Assembly: GCF_012274265.1 (NCBI RefSeq)
Contig: NZ_JAANYY010000002.1
Span: forward strand, 186,001 to 250,000
DNA length: 64,000 bases
DNA from: Sphingopyxis microcysteis
GTDB lineage: Bacteria; Pseudomonadota; Alphaproteobacteria; Sphingomonadales; Sphingomonadaceae
Direction: 5' to 3'
This document shows, piece after piece, positions 19,024 through 27,024 of the stretch; the stretch's first letter is position 1, and each line of letters opens with the position of its first letter. A program made the position numbers and the translations under genes. Under the pieces are notes generated by a model. That model was not told where the DNA came from, searched no databases, and saw only the letters and a list, made by a program, of their open reading frames with translations.

Positions 19024-20016
19024 TCATGGCAGCGCAGCAAAATCAGAGCGCCTGTAGGGGTGGACCATGGCCGCAAGACCGCTCGGACTGATAACCTCAA
19101 CGCTGTCGCCCCAAGCATAAAGGTGCCAGCTCATTTCAAGGTGGCCTGACGCCTTGAAGCGTACCAGCATGGCGCCGTCATCCAGATGCTCAATCTCTTG
19201 CCTCGGATGGAATTGGAACCTTGCGGCCCGATCCGCCGCTTCAGGCGAAAATCTCCAGACCACTTCCCCATACTCGGCCTCGTGGTGATATGATCCAAAG
19301 GCACGGGTGGCATATTCTCGAAGATCGAAATCGTCCGGATAGGCGAAGATCTTCGCCTGCACCTGCGCCTCCATGATGTCTTCGACCCGGTAGTGGCGAT
19401 AGCGCCCGTCACGCTTGGCCGTATCGATGCCGACGAGATAGCGGCGAGAGCCCAAGAGCAGGCCAAGCGGTTCGATCGTTCGCCAGGTTGGCTTCGCATC
19501 CCCTCTGCCTTGGTAGTGAATTTTGAGCTCGAACGGCCCCTTGATTGCCTCCGAGATGGCGAGATCCACAGCCTCGTTCATCGACGGACGTGGGCCAGGT
19601 CTGGCAGCAAAGCCCATGGCTTCGAGCAGAGCTTCCTCATCAGTCGCCAGACGAAGGGTTCGATCGCTGGGAATTAGAGCCCTGACTTTGCGCTCAAGGC
19701 TGCGCAGCTGGATAGCCTCGCCGTTCATGTCGACCCGCTCGAGTTCGCTGATCGCGGACTTGAGGCTTACAAGTTCTTCTGCAGATGGGGTAAGAAGTGG
19801 CGCGACAGCCCGAGACGGCAGGCGCCAATAGTGTCGGCCGTCGTCACCCACATAGTGTTCGGTCGCAGGAAACGCCTCTTCGAGAGCCGCGATCATGCGC
19901 TGTGCCGTCCGCCGGACGCCGCCGAATTCTGCTTCCACATCACTGAGACAAACCCCCTGTCGGGACGTGGCCATCATTGCGAGGCGCAAGAGATCCACCG
20001 CCTTGGCAAATGACAT
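19024..20016 (-). CDS. WYL-domain transcriptional regulator of the defence island
   Basis: A 330-residue protein starting at ATG 20016 (MSFAKAVDLLRLAMM), chosen because GGGGGAG lies 7-8 bases upstream; the open frame runs further upstream without a comparable ribosome site. Residues 1-70 form a winged helix (GVCLSDVEAEFGGVRRTAQRMIAALEE). Residues about 160-250 are the WYL domain (LKIHYQGRG, EPLGLLLGSRRYLVGID, RHYRVEDI), followed by a WCX-like C-terminal region. Proteins of this build (BrxR, CapW) repress BREX, CBASS and other defence operons and bind inverted repeats near their own promoters. It lies 65 bp before the DISARM-like operon on the same strand and is divergent from the 20092 gene. 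The palindrome at 20030-20044, 13 bp before its start, is the likely autoregulatory operator. Confidence 0.88.
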   Translation of the reverse strand: MSFAKAVDLLRLAMMATSRQGVCLSDVEAEFGGVRRTAQRMIAALEEAFPATEHYVGDDGRHYWRLPSRAVAPLLTPSAEELVSLKSAISELERVDMNGEAIQLRSLERKVRALIPSDRTLRLATDEEALLEAMGFAARPGPRPSMNEAVDLAISEAIKGPFELKIHYQGRGDAKPTWRTIEPLGLLLGSRRYLVGIDTAKRDGRYRHYRVEDIMEAQVQAKIFAYPDDFDLREYATRAFGSYHHEAEYGEVVWRFSPEAADRAARFQFHPRQEIEHLDDGAMLVRFKASGHLEMSWHLYAWGDSVEVISPSGLAAMVHPYRRSDFAALP

Positions 20017-20029
20017 AGAGGCTCCCCCA

Positions 20030-20044
20030 TGACAGTTTCTGTCA
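20030..20044. promoter_or_regulatory. 15-bp palindrome, candidate WYL operator 1
   Basis: TGACAGTTTCTGTCA is a perfect inverted repeat (6-bp arms, 3-base centre) in the 75-bp gap between the divergent WYL gene and the 20092 gene. It differs in only two positions from the palindrome at 25416. Binding by the WYL protein is inferred. Confidence 0.65.
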
Positions 20045-20091
20045 CCCCCGTGATTTAGACACAAATCATCATCAAGGGAAAGGACGATCAG

Positions 20092-20358
20092 ATGTTTACG
20101 CACCACGCCGAAGCCCGCATGCAGCAGCGCGCGATTTCTCATCAGGCCGTCGATGCCCTGATGGCCTACGGAGAGTATCGTCGTCATCGTGGCGCCGAGG
20201 TTTGCTATCTCACCCGGCAAAGCCGGTCCCGCATGCTCAAGGACATGGGCAAATCGGCGTTTCTCAAGCTGGAAAAGGCGCTCGATGCTTACCTCGTGGT
20301 AGGCGATGACGGAGCAATCATTACTGCGGCACATCGCCATCATCGACTTAAATTCTGA
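20092..20358 (+). CDS. Small DUF4258-like protein
   Basis: An 88-residue protein (MFTHHAEARMQQRAIS at the start) with the pattern H-x-x-A-R-M-x-Q-R-x-I followed by a helix and a C-terminal beta region ending in HRHHRLKF. This resembles DUF4258 proteins, small RelE/BrnT-like folds that sometimes act as toxins or toxin-derived partners. AAGGG stands 12 bases before the ATG. It is divergent from the WYL gene across the palindromic operator and is 77 bp before the SNF2 gene, so it may head that operon. No separate antitoxin is visible; the WYL protein could serve as its transcriptional brake. Family assignment is from a weak motif. Confidence 0.6.
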   Translation: MFTHHAEARMQQRAISHQAVDALMAYGEYRRHRGAEVCYLTRQSRSRMLKDMGKSAFLKLEKALDAYLVVGDDGAIITAAHRHHRLKF

Positions 20359-20369
20359 TGGTTTACTCC

Positions 20370-20387
20370 GCGGTCAGACTTGACCGC
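20370..20387. repeat. Perfect 7-bp inverted repeat before the SNF2 gene
   Basis: GCGGTCA-GACT-TGACCGC lies in the 77-bp gap between the 88-residue gene and the SNF2 gene. It could be an attenuating hairpin or an operator. No T-tract follows. Confidence 0.35.
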
Positions 20388-20435
20388 CAAGGTGCGCTTC
20401 GAACAAATTTGTGACTCGGAATTAGGGGGACGACT

Positions 20436-23400
20436 TTGCAACCTGGTACGCGCGTTCGGCTCAAAGGTGATCCGTCCTCGATTGGCGTGATCACGACGAA
20501 GCCGCCATTGGAGCGGGCCGGACGCACCTTCATCGAGATTGAACTGCCTGCGGGACGCAGAACTGTACCTCTTATCGAACTCGAGGAAGTTCCAGAAACA
20601 GCCAACGCATTGGCCGACTTCGCATCAGGCAAGCTCTCCGGCCCAGACGATTTGCGGCGGACCCTGACGCACATGCGCATGACCGGCAAGCTCGCTGACA
20701 TCATCTACAGCATCGGCGCGACAAACACCGAATTTCATGCCTACCAGTTCAAGCCGGTCCTGAAGCTGCTCAATTCGCCGTCACGTGGCGTGCTGATCGC
20801 CGACGAGGTGGGTCTCGGTAAGACAATCGAGGCGGGCCTCATATGGACCGAGCTGGTTGCACGATTCGACAGCCGCAGATTGCTGATCGTCTGCCCCAAA
20901 CCCCTGACAGAAAAGTGGCGCGAAGAGCTCCGCTCAAAGTTCAATGTCGATGCCCGCATCTGCGATGCAGCCGACCTCTTGGACCGAATCAAGGACGATC
21001 AGGTCAGGCGCGAGGGCTTTGCCGCGATCGCCTCGATCTCGGCAATCCGGCCGCCGAAGAACTGGAACAATCCCGATGAACCCGCCAAGGGGCCGCGAGC
21101 AGAGCTCGCACGCTACATGGCCGATGCTGAGGAAGAGCTGTTCGACCTCGCTGTGTTCGACGAGGCGCATCACCTCCGCAACACTGAAACGCTCAATCAT
21201 AAGCTTGGGCAAATGGTGAGCGAGGCGTCCGACTATTCGGTTTTCCTCTCGGCGACACCAATCAATCTGCGGGCAAACGACCTTCGCGCGATCCTCAAGC
21301 TGATCGATCCCGAAACGTTCGAGCGCGAGTGGCTTTTCGACGTCTTGCAGGCTGAGAACGCTCCGATGATCGCGGCCTGGGAAGCCGCGCGCGATCCGCG
21401 GACATCGATGGGTGACCTCATCAAATTGGTGGATGAGCTGCCGGAAGGCCAGGTGCTCAAGACCGGGGGGCGCCTCAAGCGCCTGCGCCATGAACTCGCG
21501 CAGGGGATGGAGGATACGCCGGCCAATCGGGTGGCAGTGGCAGCCCGCATCGAGGAAATGTCGCTGCTGGGCTCGCTTATCAACCGCACGCGCCGGCGCG
21601 ATGTCGCCGAGTTTCGCGTGGAGCGGCGTCCCCAGGCTCCGCGCTGGGAGATGTCCGATACCGAGCGAGACTTTTACGATGCCGCTACGCAACGGATCGA
21701 GGAGTACGCCTACACCCACGACATCAACGAGCGGTTCCTGCTTGCCCAAACCCAGCGCTTTCTCGCTTCGAGCTTGCCTTCAGCCTACCGTCACTGGGGC
21801 GAGCGCAGCGGCTCACTCGACCTCGATGAGGAAGAGGATGACCGCCCGCCGTCGAAAGTTCCTGGCCCCCTGATCCAGGCGCTCGGCGAGATTTGCGACG
21901 ATCCCGCCATCCTCAAGGAGCTTGAAGCCTCCGACACCAAATTTGCGCGATTGGTCGAATGGCTCGGCCGTGTCCGTGAGGCAGACGGTGATCAACGCAT
22001 CATCGTCTTCTCCAGCTTCCGCCGGACAATCTCGTACCTCGCTCGTCGCCTCAAAGCCGCTGGTTTTGGCGTGATGGAACTGCACGGCGGTATCAAGGAC
22101 GATCGCCAGGCGACGATTGCGCGCTTTGCCGATTCACCCGGCGGGACCATCCTGCTGACTTCGGAAGTCGGCGGTGAAGGCCTCGACCTTCAGTTCTGCC
22201 GCATCCTTTTCAACTGGGATCTCCCCTGGAACCCGATGAAGGTCGAGCAGCGCATCGGTCGTATTGATCGTATCGGCCAGCGATCCCCGTCGATCGAGAT
22301 CATCAATTTGATCGCCGCCGAAACAATCGAGGAGCAGGTGTACAATCGGCTCTACGAGCGCTTGGGCATCATTCGTGAAGCCCTCGGGGATTTCGAGCCG
22401 ATCCTGGGCGACATCATCCGCGACATCGAACTGGTTCTCACCGATCCGGAGCTCAGCCCCGACCGGCGGGCTGCAGAGCTCGATCGTGCCACCCAGGCTG
22501 CTGAACAGCGTAAGCGCGAGAGCGACGAACTTGAACGCGAAGCACCGGGTCTGGTCGCCCATGGCGATAGCATCCTTCAGAAGATCAAGGATGCTCAGGC
22601 ACCCTACAAGCGGCTGACCGGCGATGATTTGCGGGACTATGTGTCCGCTGTCTTGACGCACAGCTATCCCGGCACACGGATTGAGCCGATCGCGAACCTC
22701 GACATCGACGCCTACGACATCCGCTTGTCACCGAAAGGGCAGGCCGACTTCGAACGCTACCGTTCGCAACACATCCGCCGCTACCCCACGCGCTTCAGCC
22801 GTGACGCTGCGAGTGGGGTGAAAGTCATATTCGGGAGCAATCCCGAGCCCTTGCGCTATCGTGCGCTAGAAGCAGTTCCGATGACCCACCCGTTGGCGAG
22901 GTTTTGTGCGCGGATTCTTGATGATCGACAGGCAGGGATGGCTCCGCGCCCGGCTACTGCGTTCCATATTCCCAAGCCTGCCGGACTGAAACTCAAGGCG
23001 GGCACCTATGCTGTGGCTGTCCAGCGCTGGTCGATTGACGGGCTCTTGCCGATTGATCGTTTGACCTTTCTGGGCGTGAACCTGTCGACGCAGACCATTG
23101 TCCCGGAAGACGATGCAGAACGCCTTCTCATGGAGGCGCTCGCCGCCGCGCCGCGTTTGCATGGCCTCGATCCGGCCGAGCGCGATTCAGCCAGCGCGGT
23201 GATCTCGGATAGGCTTCTGCCGTCGCTCGAGGCCATGTGGGACGACTTTCAGCAGGCGACCGCCGCCGATCACTATGACCGCGTCGAGACGCAACGCGCG
23301 CTGATTGTCGAACATAAGGAGCGCAGGCGCCGCGAAGCCGAGAGCAGGATCCGGGATCTGCGGCTGACCGGCGGCGATGGACGCATGCGCATTGCCCTTC

Positions 23401-23537
23401 TTGAGCAAGGCAAGCTCAACAAGTTCCTCGCCCGAATGGACGTCAAGTTGGACGAGATCGCCGAGCGAGAAAGGCGACTGACGTTCGAGGAGCCCATCCT
23501 CGCAGGCATTGCGCTCATTAAAGTTGGGGGGCGGTGA
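20436..23537 (+). CDS. SNF2-family helicase of the second defence block
   Basis: A 1033-residue SF2 helicase, starting at TTG 20436 with AGGGGGA 5 bases upstream; no better start exists nearby. Residues 1-55 form a Tudor/SH3-like barrel (GTRVRLKGDPSSIGVI). Motifs: Walker A IADEVGLGKTIEAGL (near 130), FDEAHHLRN (DEAH at 242-245), FLSATPINLRA (near 275), then SEVGGEGLDLQFC and QRIGRIDRIGQRS (near 605). The C-terminal 350 residues are helical and charged and may contact partners. Overall it resembles DrmD/RapA-type translocases but is only distantly like the DrmD-like gene at 16010. It overlaps the Hsp70-like gene by 4 bases, so the two are translationally coupled and probably work together. Confidence 0.85.
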   Translation: MQPGTRVRLKGDPSSIGVITTKPPLERAGRTFIEIELPAGRRTVPLIELEEVPETANALADFASGKLSGPDDLRRTLTHMRMTGKLADIIYSIGATNTEFHAYQFKPVLKLLNSPSRGVLIADEVGLGKTIEAGLIWTELVARFDSRRLLIVCPKPLTEKWREELRSKFNVDARICDAADLLDRIKDDQVRREGFAAIASISAIRPPKNWNNPDEPAKGPRAELARYMADAEEELFDLAVFDEAHHLRNTETLNHKLGQMVSEASDYSVFLSATPINLRANDLRAILKLIDPETFEREWLFDVLQAENAPMIAAWEAARDPRTSMGDLIKLVDELPEGQVLKTGGRLKRLRHELAQGMEDTPANRVAVAARIEEMSLLGSLINRTRRRDVAEFRVERRPQAPRWEMSDTERDFYDAATQRIEEYAYTHDINERFLLAQTQRFLASSLPSAYRHWGERSGSLDLDEEEDDRPPSKVPGPLIQALGEICDDPAILKELEASDTKFARLVEWLGRVREADGDQRIIVFSSFRRTISYLARRLKAAGFGVMELHGGIKDDRQATIARFADSPGGTILLTSEVGGEGLDLQFCRILFNWDLPWNPMKVEQRIGRIDRIGQRSPSIEIINLIAAETIEEQVYNRLYERLGIIREALGDFEPILGDIIRDIELVLTDPELSPDRRAAELDRATQAAEQRKRESDELEREAPGLVAHGDSILQKIKDAQAPYKRLTGDDLRDYVSAVLTHSYPGTRIEPIANLDIDAYDIRLSPKGQADFERYRSQHIRRYPTRFSRDAASGVKVIFGSNPEPLRYRALEAVPMTHPLARFCARILDDRQAGMAPRPATAFHIPKPAGLKLKAGTYAVAVQRWSIDGLLPIDRLTFLGVNLSTQTIVPEDDAERLLMEALAAAPRLHGLDPAERDSASAVISDRLLPSLEAMWDDFQQATAADHYDRVETQRALIVEHKERRRREAESRIRDLRLTGGDGRMRIALLEQGKLNKFLARMDVKLDEIAERERRLTFEEPILAGIALIKVGGR

Positions 23538-25408
23538 GCATGGGAAAGAAGGGGCAGACATTCGGATCGTTTGCTGACGCAGCCGAGGCTTTGAAGAAAC
23601 TCAAGGGCGCGCCCGGCGCTGCTCAGCACCGGCGGATCGACCCGCGAGCAAAGCCCAATCACTCCCATACAAACGGGTTTGCCGATGTCGAGGCAGCCAT
23701 GAAGAGCAAGGCCGAAGGTCAGGTCGCAAGCGCGCCGCCGAAAGCCAAGCGTCAGGAGTTTGAGGTTCGGCCGACTGGCCGCGGACGATCCAAAGTCGTT
23801 CCGGTCGAGACGGCGGCGCCTCTCCCGCATCAAATCAAGGCCGGTTTGCTACCCAAGCGGCCTCTCGACGAACGCAAGAAGCCCGAACTTTCCTCGCCCA
23901 TCGCCATGCAGGGGCCGCCCGCCGCTTCGCCCCCGCCAACGGTTGAAGCCGCCAATGGAAAGAAGGCTGGTAACGGGCAGGCTCGATTGCCACTCCTTCC
24001 TAATCTCATCGTCGCCAAGCCAAAACGGGTCCCGCATCCGGTCGAAAGCACACCCGCAGTCCCGGTAGCCCCTCCACCACCGCCGCCGCCAACGACCAAA
24101 CAGCTCATTGAGCGAATTCGAGTGCTGTTCGGCGAGGCACCGCCTCCGATAGAGACGCGGCCGCAGCGCACTCTCCCCTGGGTTCGGACCGGCGTCGAAG
24201 AGTGCATTGCGCTCGGCTCCGAGCTCATTCGGGCAAAGCCGGAGCCTGACCACTCAGGGTACATCATAGGCTGCGACTTCGGGACGAGTTCAATCAAGCT
24301 TGCCGTTCGCCAGCCTTACCGGGCGGGCAATCCGACCGCCGCACGACCTGCACCCAATTTGCTGCAATCGAACCGGCATCCCTATTTGTGGCAGAGCGTG
24401 ATCTGGTTTTCGCCAGATTCTGAGGAATTCTCCCTTCTGCCCGGCAAGGGCAAGGTGGCACTGGAAGGCTTCAAGGCAGGCATTCTCGCCGGTGGCGGCG
24501 GCAAGCGCATTCTGCCGGACTTGGCGGTCACGCGAAACGAAGCCGCGGCAGCGTTCCTGGCGCTGCAGCTGGCCCATTGCCTGGGATGGTACGAGAAGAC
24601 CCAGCCGCTGGGGGGCGACGCAACCAGAAATTTCCTGGCCATCAACATCGGCATTCCCGTTGCCGCCCAGGATGATACCAAGACCTACCGGGATTTCAGG
24701 CACATTGTCAGCGCCGCGCGTGCCCTTATGCCGCACGCGACCTGCCTCACCCACAGCAAGGTTCGAGAATGCTATCAGGCCTCGACGCATGACTTGCCGG
24801 CGGGCTTTGACCTCGTACCCGAACTGACCGCGGCGATCTCAGGCTACGCCAACGAGCCGTTTGCCAGAGATGGCGCTCATATCCTCATCGACGTCGGAGC
24901 ATCCACGCTCGACGTAGTAGCGTTTAACCTCGTCAATCGCGAGCGCGTCGCGGCCTTTGCCGCCGAGGTGAAGCTGCTCGGTGCCGCAGCACTTGAAGCT
25001 GCCCGAAGTGACGGATTTCCAGACGATTTGTTTCGGCGGGCATGCATCGAGCAGTACGATCAGGTCTTCAATTACGCGCGGCATCCCCGCGTTGCTCCGC
25101 GCAATTTCGATGCAACCCTGCGCCGCAATCCTGTGCAGCTCATGGCGATCGGTGGCGGTTGCAAGACCGCGGTGCACAAGGAATTTATTGCTCGGGTACA
25201 CCCCACACTTGGCGATCTAAAGCTCATGCACCCAAGCCCTCCCGCGCAGATGACGAGCATTAAATGCGATACCTCCCGACTGCTCCTGGCCTATGGCCTT
25301 ACCTCGGATATTCCCGAGCAGCTCGAACTGCGCCGACCGTCGGAGATACCGCTGATCAATGATCAGCAGAGCGCCCCGATCTCTTTCATCTCGAAGGATG
25401 ATGTTTAA
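23534..25408 (+). CDS. Hsp70/actin-like ATPase with disordered proline-rich N-terminus
   Basis: About 624 residues from GTG 23534, which overlaps the previous stop (GTGA); an ATG at 23540 has better spacing from the GGGGGG run and may be the true start. Residues 1-210 are low complexity, rich in Lys, Pro and Ala, with a run of seven prolines near 180. The ATPase follows: phosphate-1 loop IIGCDFGTSSIKLAVR near 247, NIGIPVAA near 372, phosphate-2 loop ILIDVGASTLDVVAF near 452 and an adenosine-type segment LMAIGGGCK near 537. There is no C-terminal Hsp70 substrate domain, so it is an Hsp70/FtsA/MreB-like nucleotide switch and not a full chaperone. Coupling to the SNF2 gene suggests a regulatory or scaffold role. 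Confidence 0.75.
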   Translation: MSMGKKGQTFGSFADAAEALKKLKGAPGAAQHRRIDPRAKPNHSHTNGFADVEAAMKSKAEGQVASAPPKAKRQEFEVRPTGRGRSKVVPVETAAPLPHQIKAGLLPKRPLDERKKPELSSPIAMQGPPAASPPPTVEAANGKKAGNGQARLPLLPNLIVAKPKRVPHPVESTPAVPVAPPPPPPPTTKQLIERIRVLFGEAPPPIETRPQRTLPWVRTGVEECIALGSELIRAKPEPDHSGYIIGCDFGTSSIKLAVRQPYRAGNPTAARPAPNLLQSNRHPYLWQSVIWFSPDSEEFSLLPGKGKVALEGFKAGILAGGGGKRILPDLAVTRNEAAAAFLALQLAHCLGWYEKTQPLGGDATRNFLAINIGIPVAAQDDTKTYRDFRHIVSAARALMPHATCLTHSKVRECYQASTHDLPAGFDLVPELTAAISGYANEPFARDGAHILIDVGASTLDVVAFNLVNRERVAAFAAEVKLLGAAALEAARSDGFPDDLFRRACIEQYDQVFNYARHPRVAPRNFDATLRRNPVQLMAIGGGCKTAVHKEFIARVHPTLGDLKLMHPSPPAQMTSIKCDTSRLLLAYGLTSDIPEQLELRRPSEIPLINDQQSAPISFISKDDV

Positions 25409-25415
25409 CCCGGGG

Positions 25416-25430
25416 TGACAGATTTTGTCA
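25416..25430. promoter_or_regulatory. 15-bp palindrome, candidate WYL operator 2
   Basis: TGACAGATTTTGTCA has perfect TGACA/TGTCA arms around a 5-base centre, and its first six bases and last five match operator 1. It lies in the 80-bp gap before the DUF2779 gene, that is, at the head of the second half of the block. Confidence 0.6.
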
Positions 25431-25488
25431 TCCAACAGTGCTAGAGTGCACGCTGGGCATTGGGAATGAGGGGGCATGACGTAGTTCA

Positions 25489-26976
25489 ATGAGTTCTGGC
25501 AGCCGGAAGTTCGGCCTTTCCAAATCTAAGATCACCTCCTTCGAGCAGTGCCCGAAGCGATTGTGGCTGCAGACGCATCGGCCTGACCTTGCAGAGCTCG
25601 ATGCAGGTGCTGAGGCGCGCTTCGCTGCTGGTCATGAAGTTGGGGACGCTGCCTGTTTACTGTGCTCCGGCGGCATTATGATCGAGGCCGAGCCGGACCT
25701 TGCCGCTGCGCTTCAGCGGACCCAGGAACTCACGTCCGCATCAGCTCAAGACCCGCTGTTCGAAGCTACCTTTGCCCACGATGGTGTGCTCGTTCGCGTC
25801 GATATCATGGAACCCGACGGGCTTGGGGGCTGGCACGTGGCCGAAGTGAAGAGTTCGACGAGCCGCAAGGATTATCATGTCGCCGACCTAGCGACCCAGC
25901 TCTGGGTGCTGCGTGAGGCCGGGGTCCAGGTGAGTTCGGCCGCCATCCGGCATCTCAACAACCAGTTCTTCCTGACGGAGGAAGGAAACTACCACGGCGC
26001 ATTCGTGGATACGCCATCTCTGGAGGATGCCAAGCCGATCGCCCTCAAGCGCCCAAAGTTGGTCGCTGAAATCAGGTCTGTCCTTGATGGCGAAGAGCCC
26101 GCTCGCGATCCCGGCGGTCATTGCCATGATCCTTTCCCGTGCGAATTTGTGGCCTATTGCTCGCGCGATCTGGAAACGGCGCGATATCCGATCTCCTCGC
26201 TGCCCCGGACAGGCAAGCAGCTAGCGGCCAAGTGGGCCGAACATGGCATTGCCGAGCTCAAGGACGTGCCGGCTGGCAGCTTCACCAATGCCGTTCACGC
26301 GAGAATTCACGAGGCTGTCTTGTCCGGCGTCGCCTACCACGACGTCGACGGAGCGCGGCGGATCGTCGAAGATTGGACATTTCCTCGAACCTATCTCGAT
26401 TTCGAGACGATCGCCTTTGCCTTGCCTCGCTGGCTCGGAACGAAACCCTGGGAACAAGTCCCCTTTCAATTTTCAGCCCACATCGAAGATTGCGAAGGGC
26501 AGGTCACTCATCGTGAGTTCTTAAGCCTGGATGGCAAAGATCCTCGTCGCGCCTGCGCCGAGGCACTGGTGGCCCAGATCCCCCAGGATGGGACCGTCAT
26601 CGCGTATAATGCAGCCTTCGAGCGGACATGCATCCTCCGGCTGGCGGAGCGGTTTTCGGATCTCGCCGACGATCTCAAGGCGATCGCAGCGCGCATTGTT
26701 GATCTTCTGCCGGTTACCCGCGAGCACTGGTACCACCGCGATCAGGGCGGCAGTTGGTCTATCAAGGCTGTCCTGCCGACCATCAGCAATAGCGGCGACT
26801 ATGCCATGCTGGACGTCTCGGATGGCTCCGCGGCACAGCTCGCCTATCTCGAAGCAATTGCACCAGCGACCTCCGAGGCCCGAGTAGCTGAGCTAGCGCA
26901 ATCGCTTAGGACTTACTGTGCCAAAGACACATACGCCATGATCGAGGTGCTTTGGCATCTCATTGGCGCGAAATAG
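25489..26976 (+). CDS. DUF2779 protein: Cas4-like PD-(D/E)XK nuclease plus DEDD-type exonuclease
   Basis: A 495-residue protein. The N-terminal half is a Cas4/RecB-like nuclease: SKITSFEQCPKRLWL at 10-25, then catalytic-type LVRVDIME (near 104) and HVAEVKSS (near 122), and further Cys residues (CHDPFPCEFVAYC, 212-224) fitting an iron-sulfur cluster. The C-terminal half has an RNase H-fold exonuclease pattern: YLDFETIAF near 304, VIAYNAAFERTC near 370 and YCAKDTYAMIEVLW near 480. This two-part layout is DUF2779. Both active sites look complete. It follows the palindromic operator and precedes the McrB-like gene by 48 bases. A role in degrading or processing invader DNA ends is inferred. The ribosome site before ATG 25489 is poor. 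Confidence 0.8.
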   Translation: MSSGSRKFGLSKSKITSFEQCPKRLWLQTHRPDLAELDAGAEARFAAGHEVGDAACLLCSGGIMIEAEPDLAAALQRTQELTSASAQDPLFEATFAHDGVLVRVDIMEPDGLGGWHVAEVKSSTSRKDYHVADLATQLWVLREAGVQVSSAAIRHLNNQFFLTEEGNYHGAFVDTPSLEDAKPIALKRPKLVAEIRSVLDGEEPARDPGGHCHDPFPCEFVAYCSRDLETARYPISSLPRTGKQLAAKWAEHGIAELKDVPAGSFTNAVHARIHEAVLSGVAYHDVDGARRIVEDWTFPRTYLDFETIAFALPRWLGTKPWEQVPFQFSAHIEDCEGQVTHREFLSLDGKDPRRACAEALVAQIPQDGTVIAYNAAFERTCILRLAERFSDLADDLKAIAARIVDLLPVTREHWYHRDQGGSWSIKAVLPTISNSGDYAMLDVSDGSAAQLAYLEAIAPATSEARVAELAQSLRTYCAKDTYAMIEVLWHLIGAK

Positions 26977-27024
26977 ACAGCGCCCATTTCACCGATCCAT
27001 TTAAAGATTTTTGAGAAAGCACAG

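Noticed and set aside
19024..20343. A longer WYL regulator starting at 20343
   Set aside because: The extra 109 residues overlap the divergent 88-residue gene and the operator and have no ribosome site; ATG 20016 has GGGGGAG in place.
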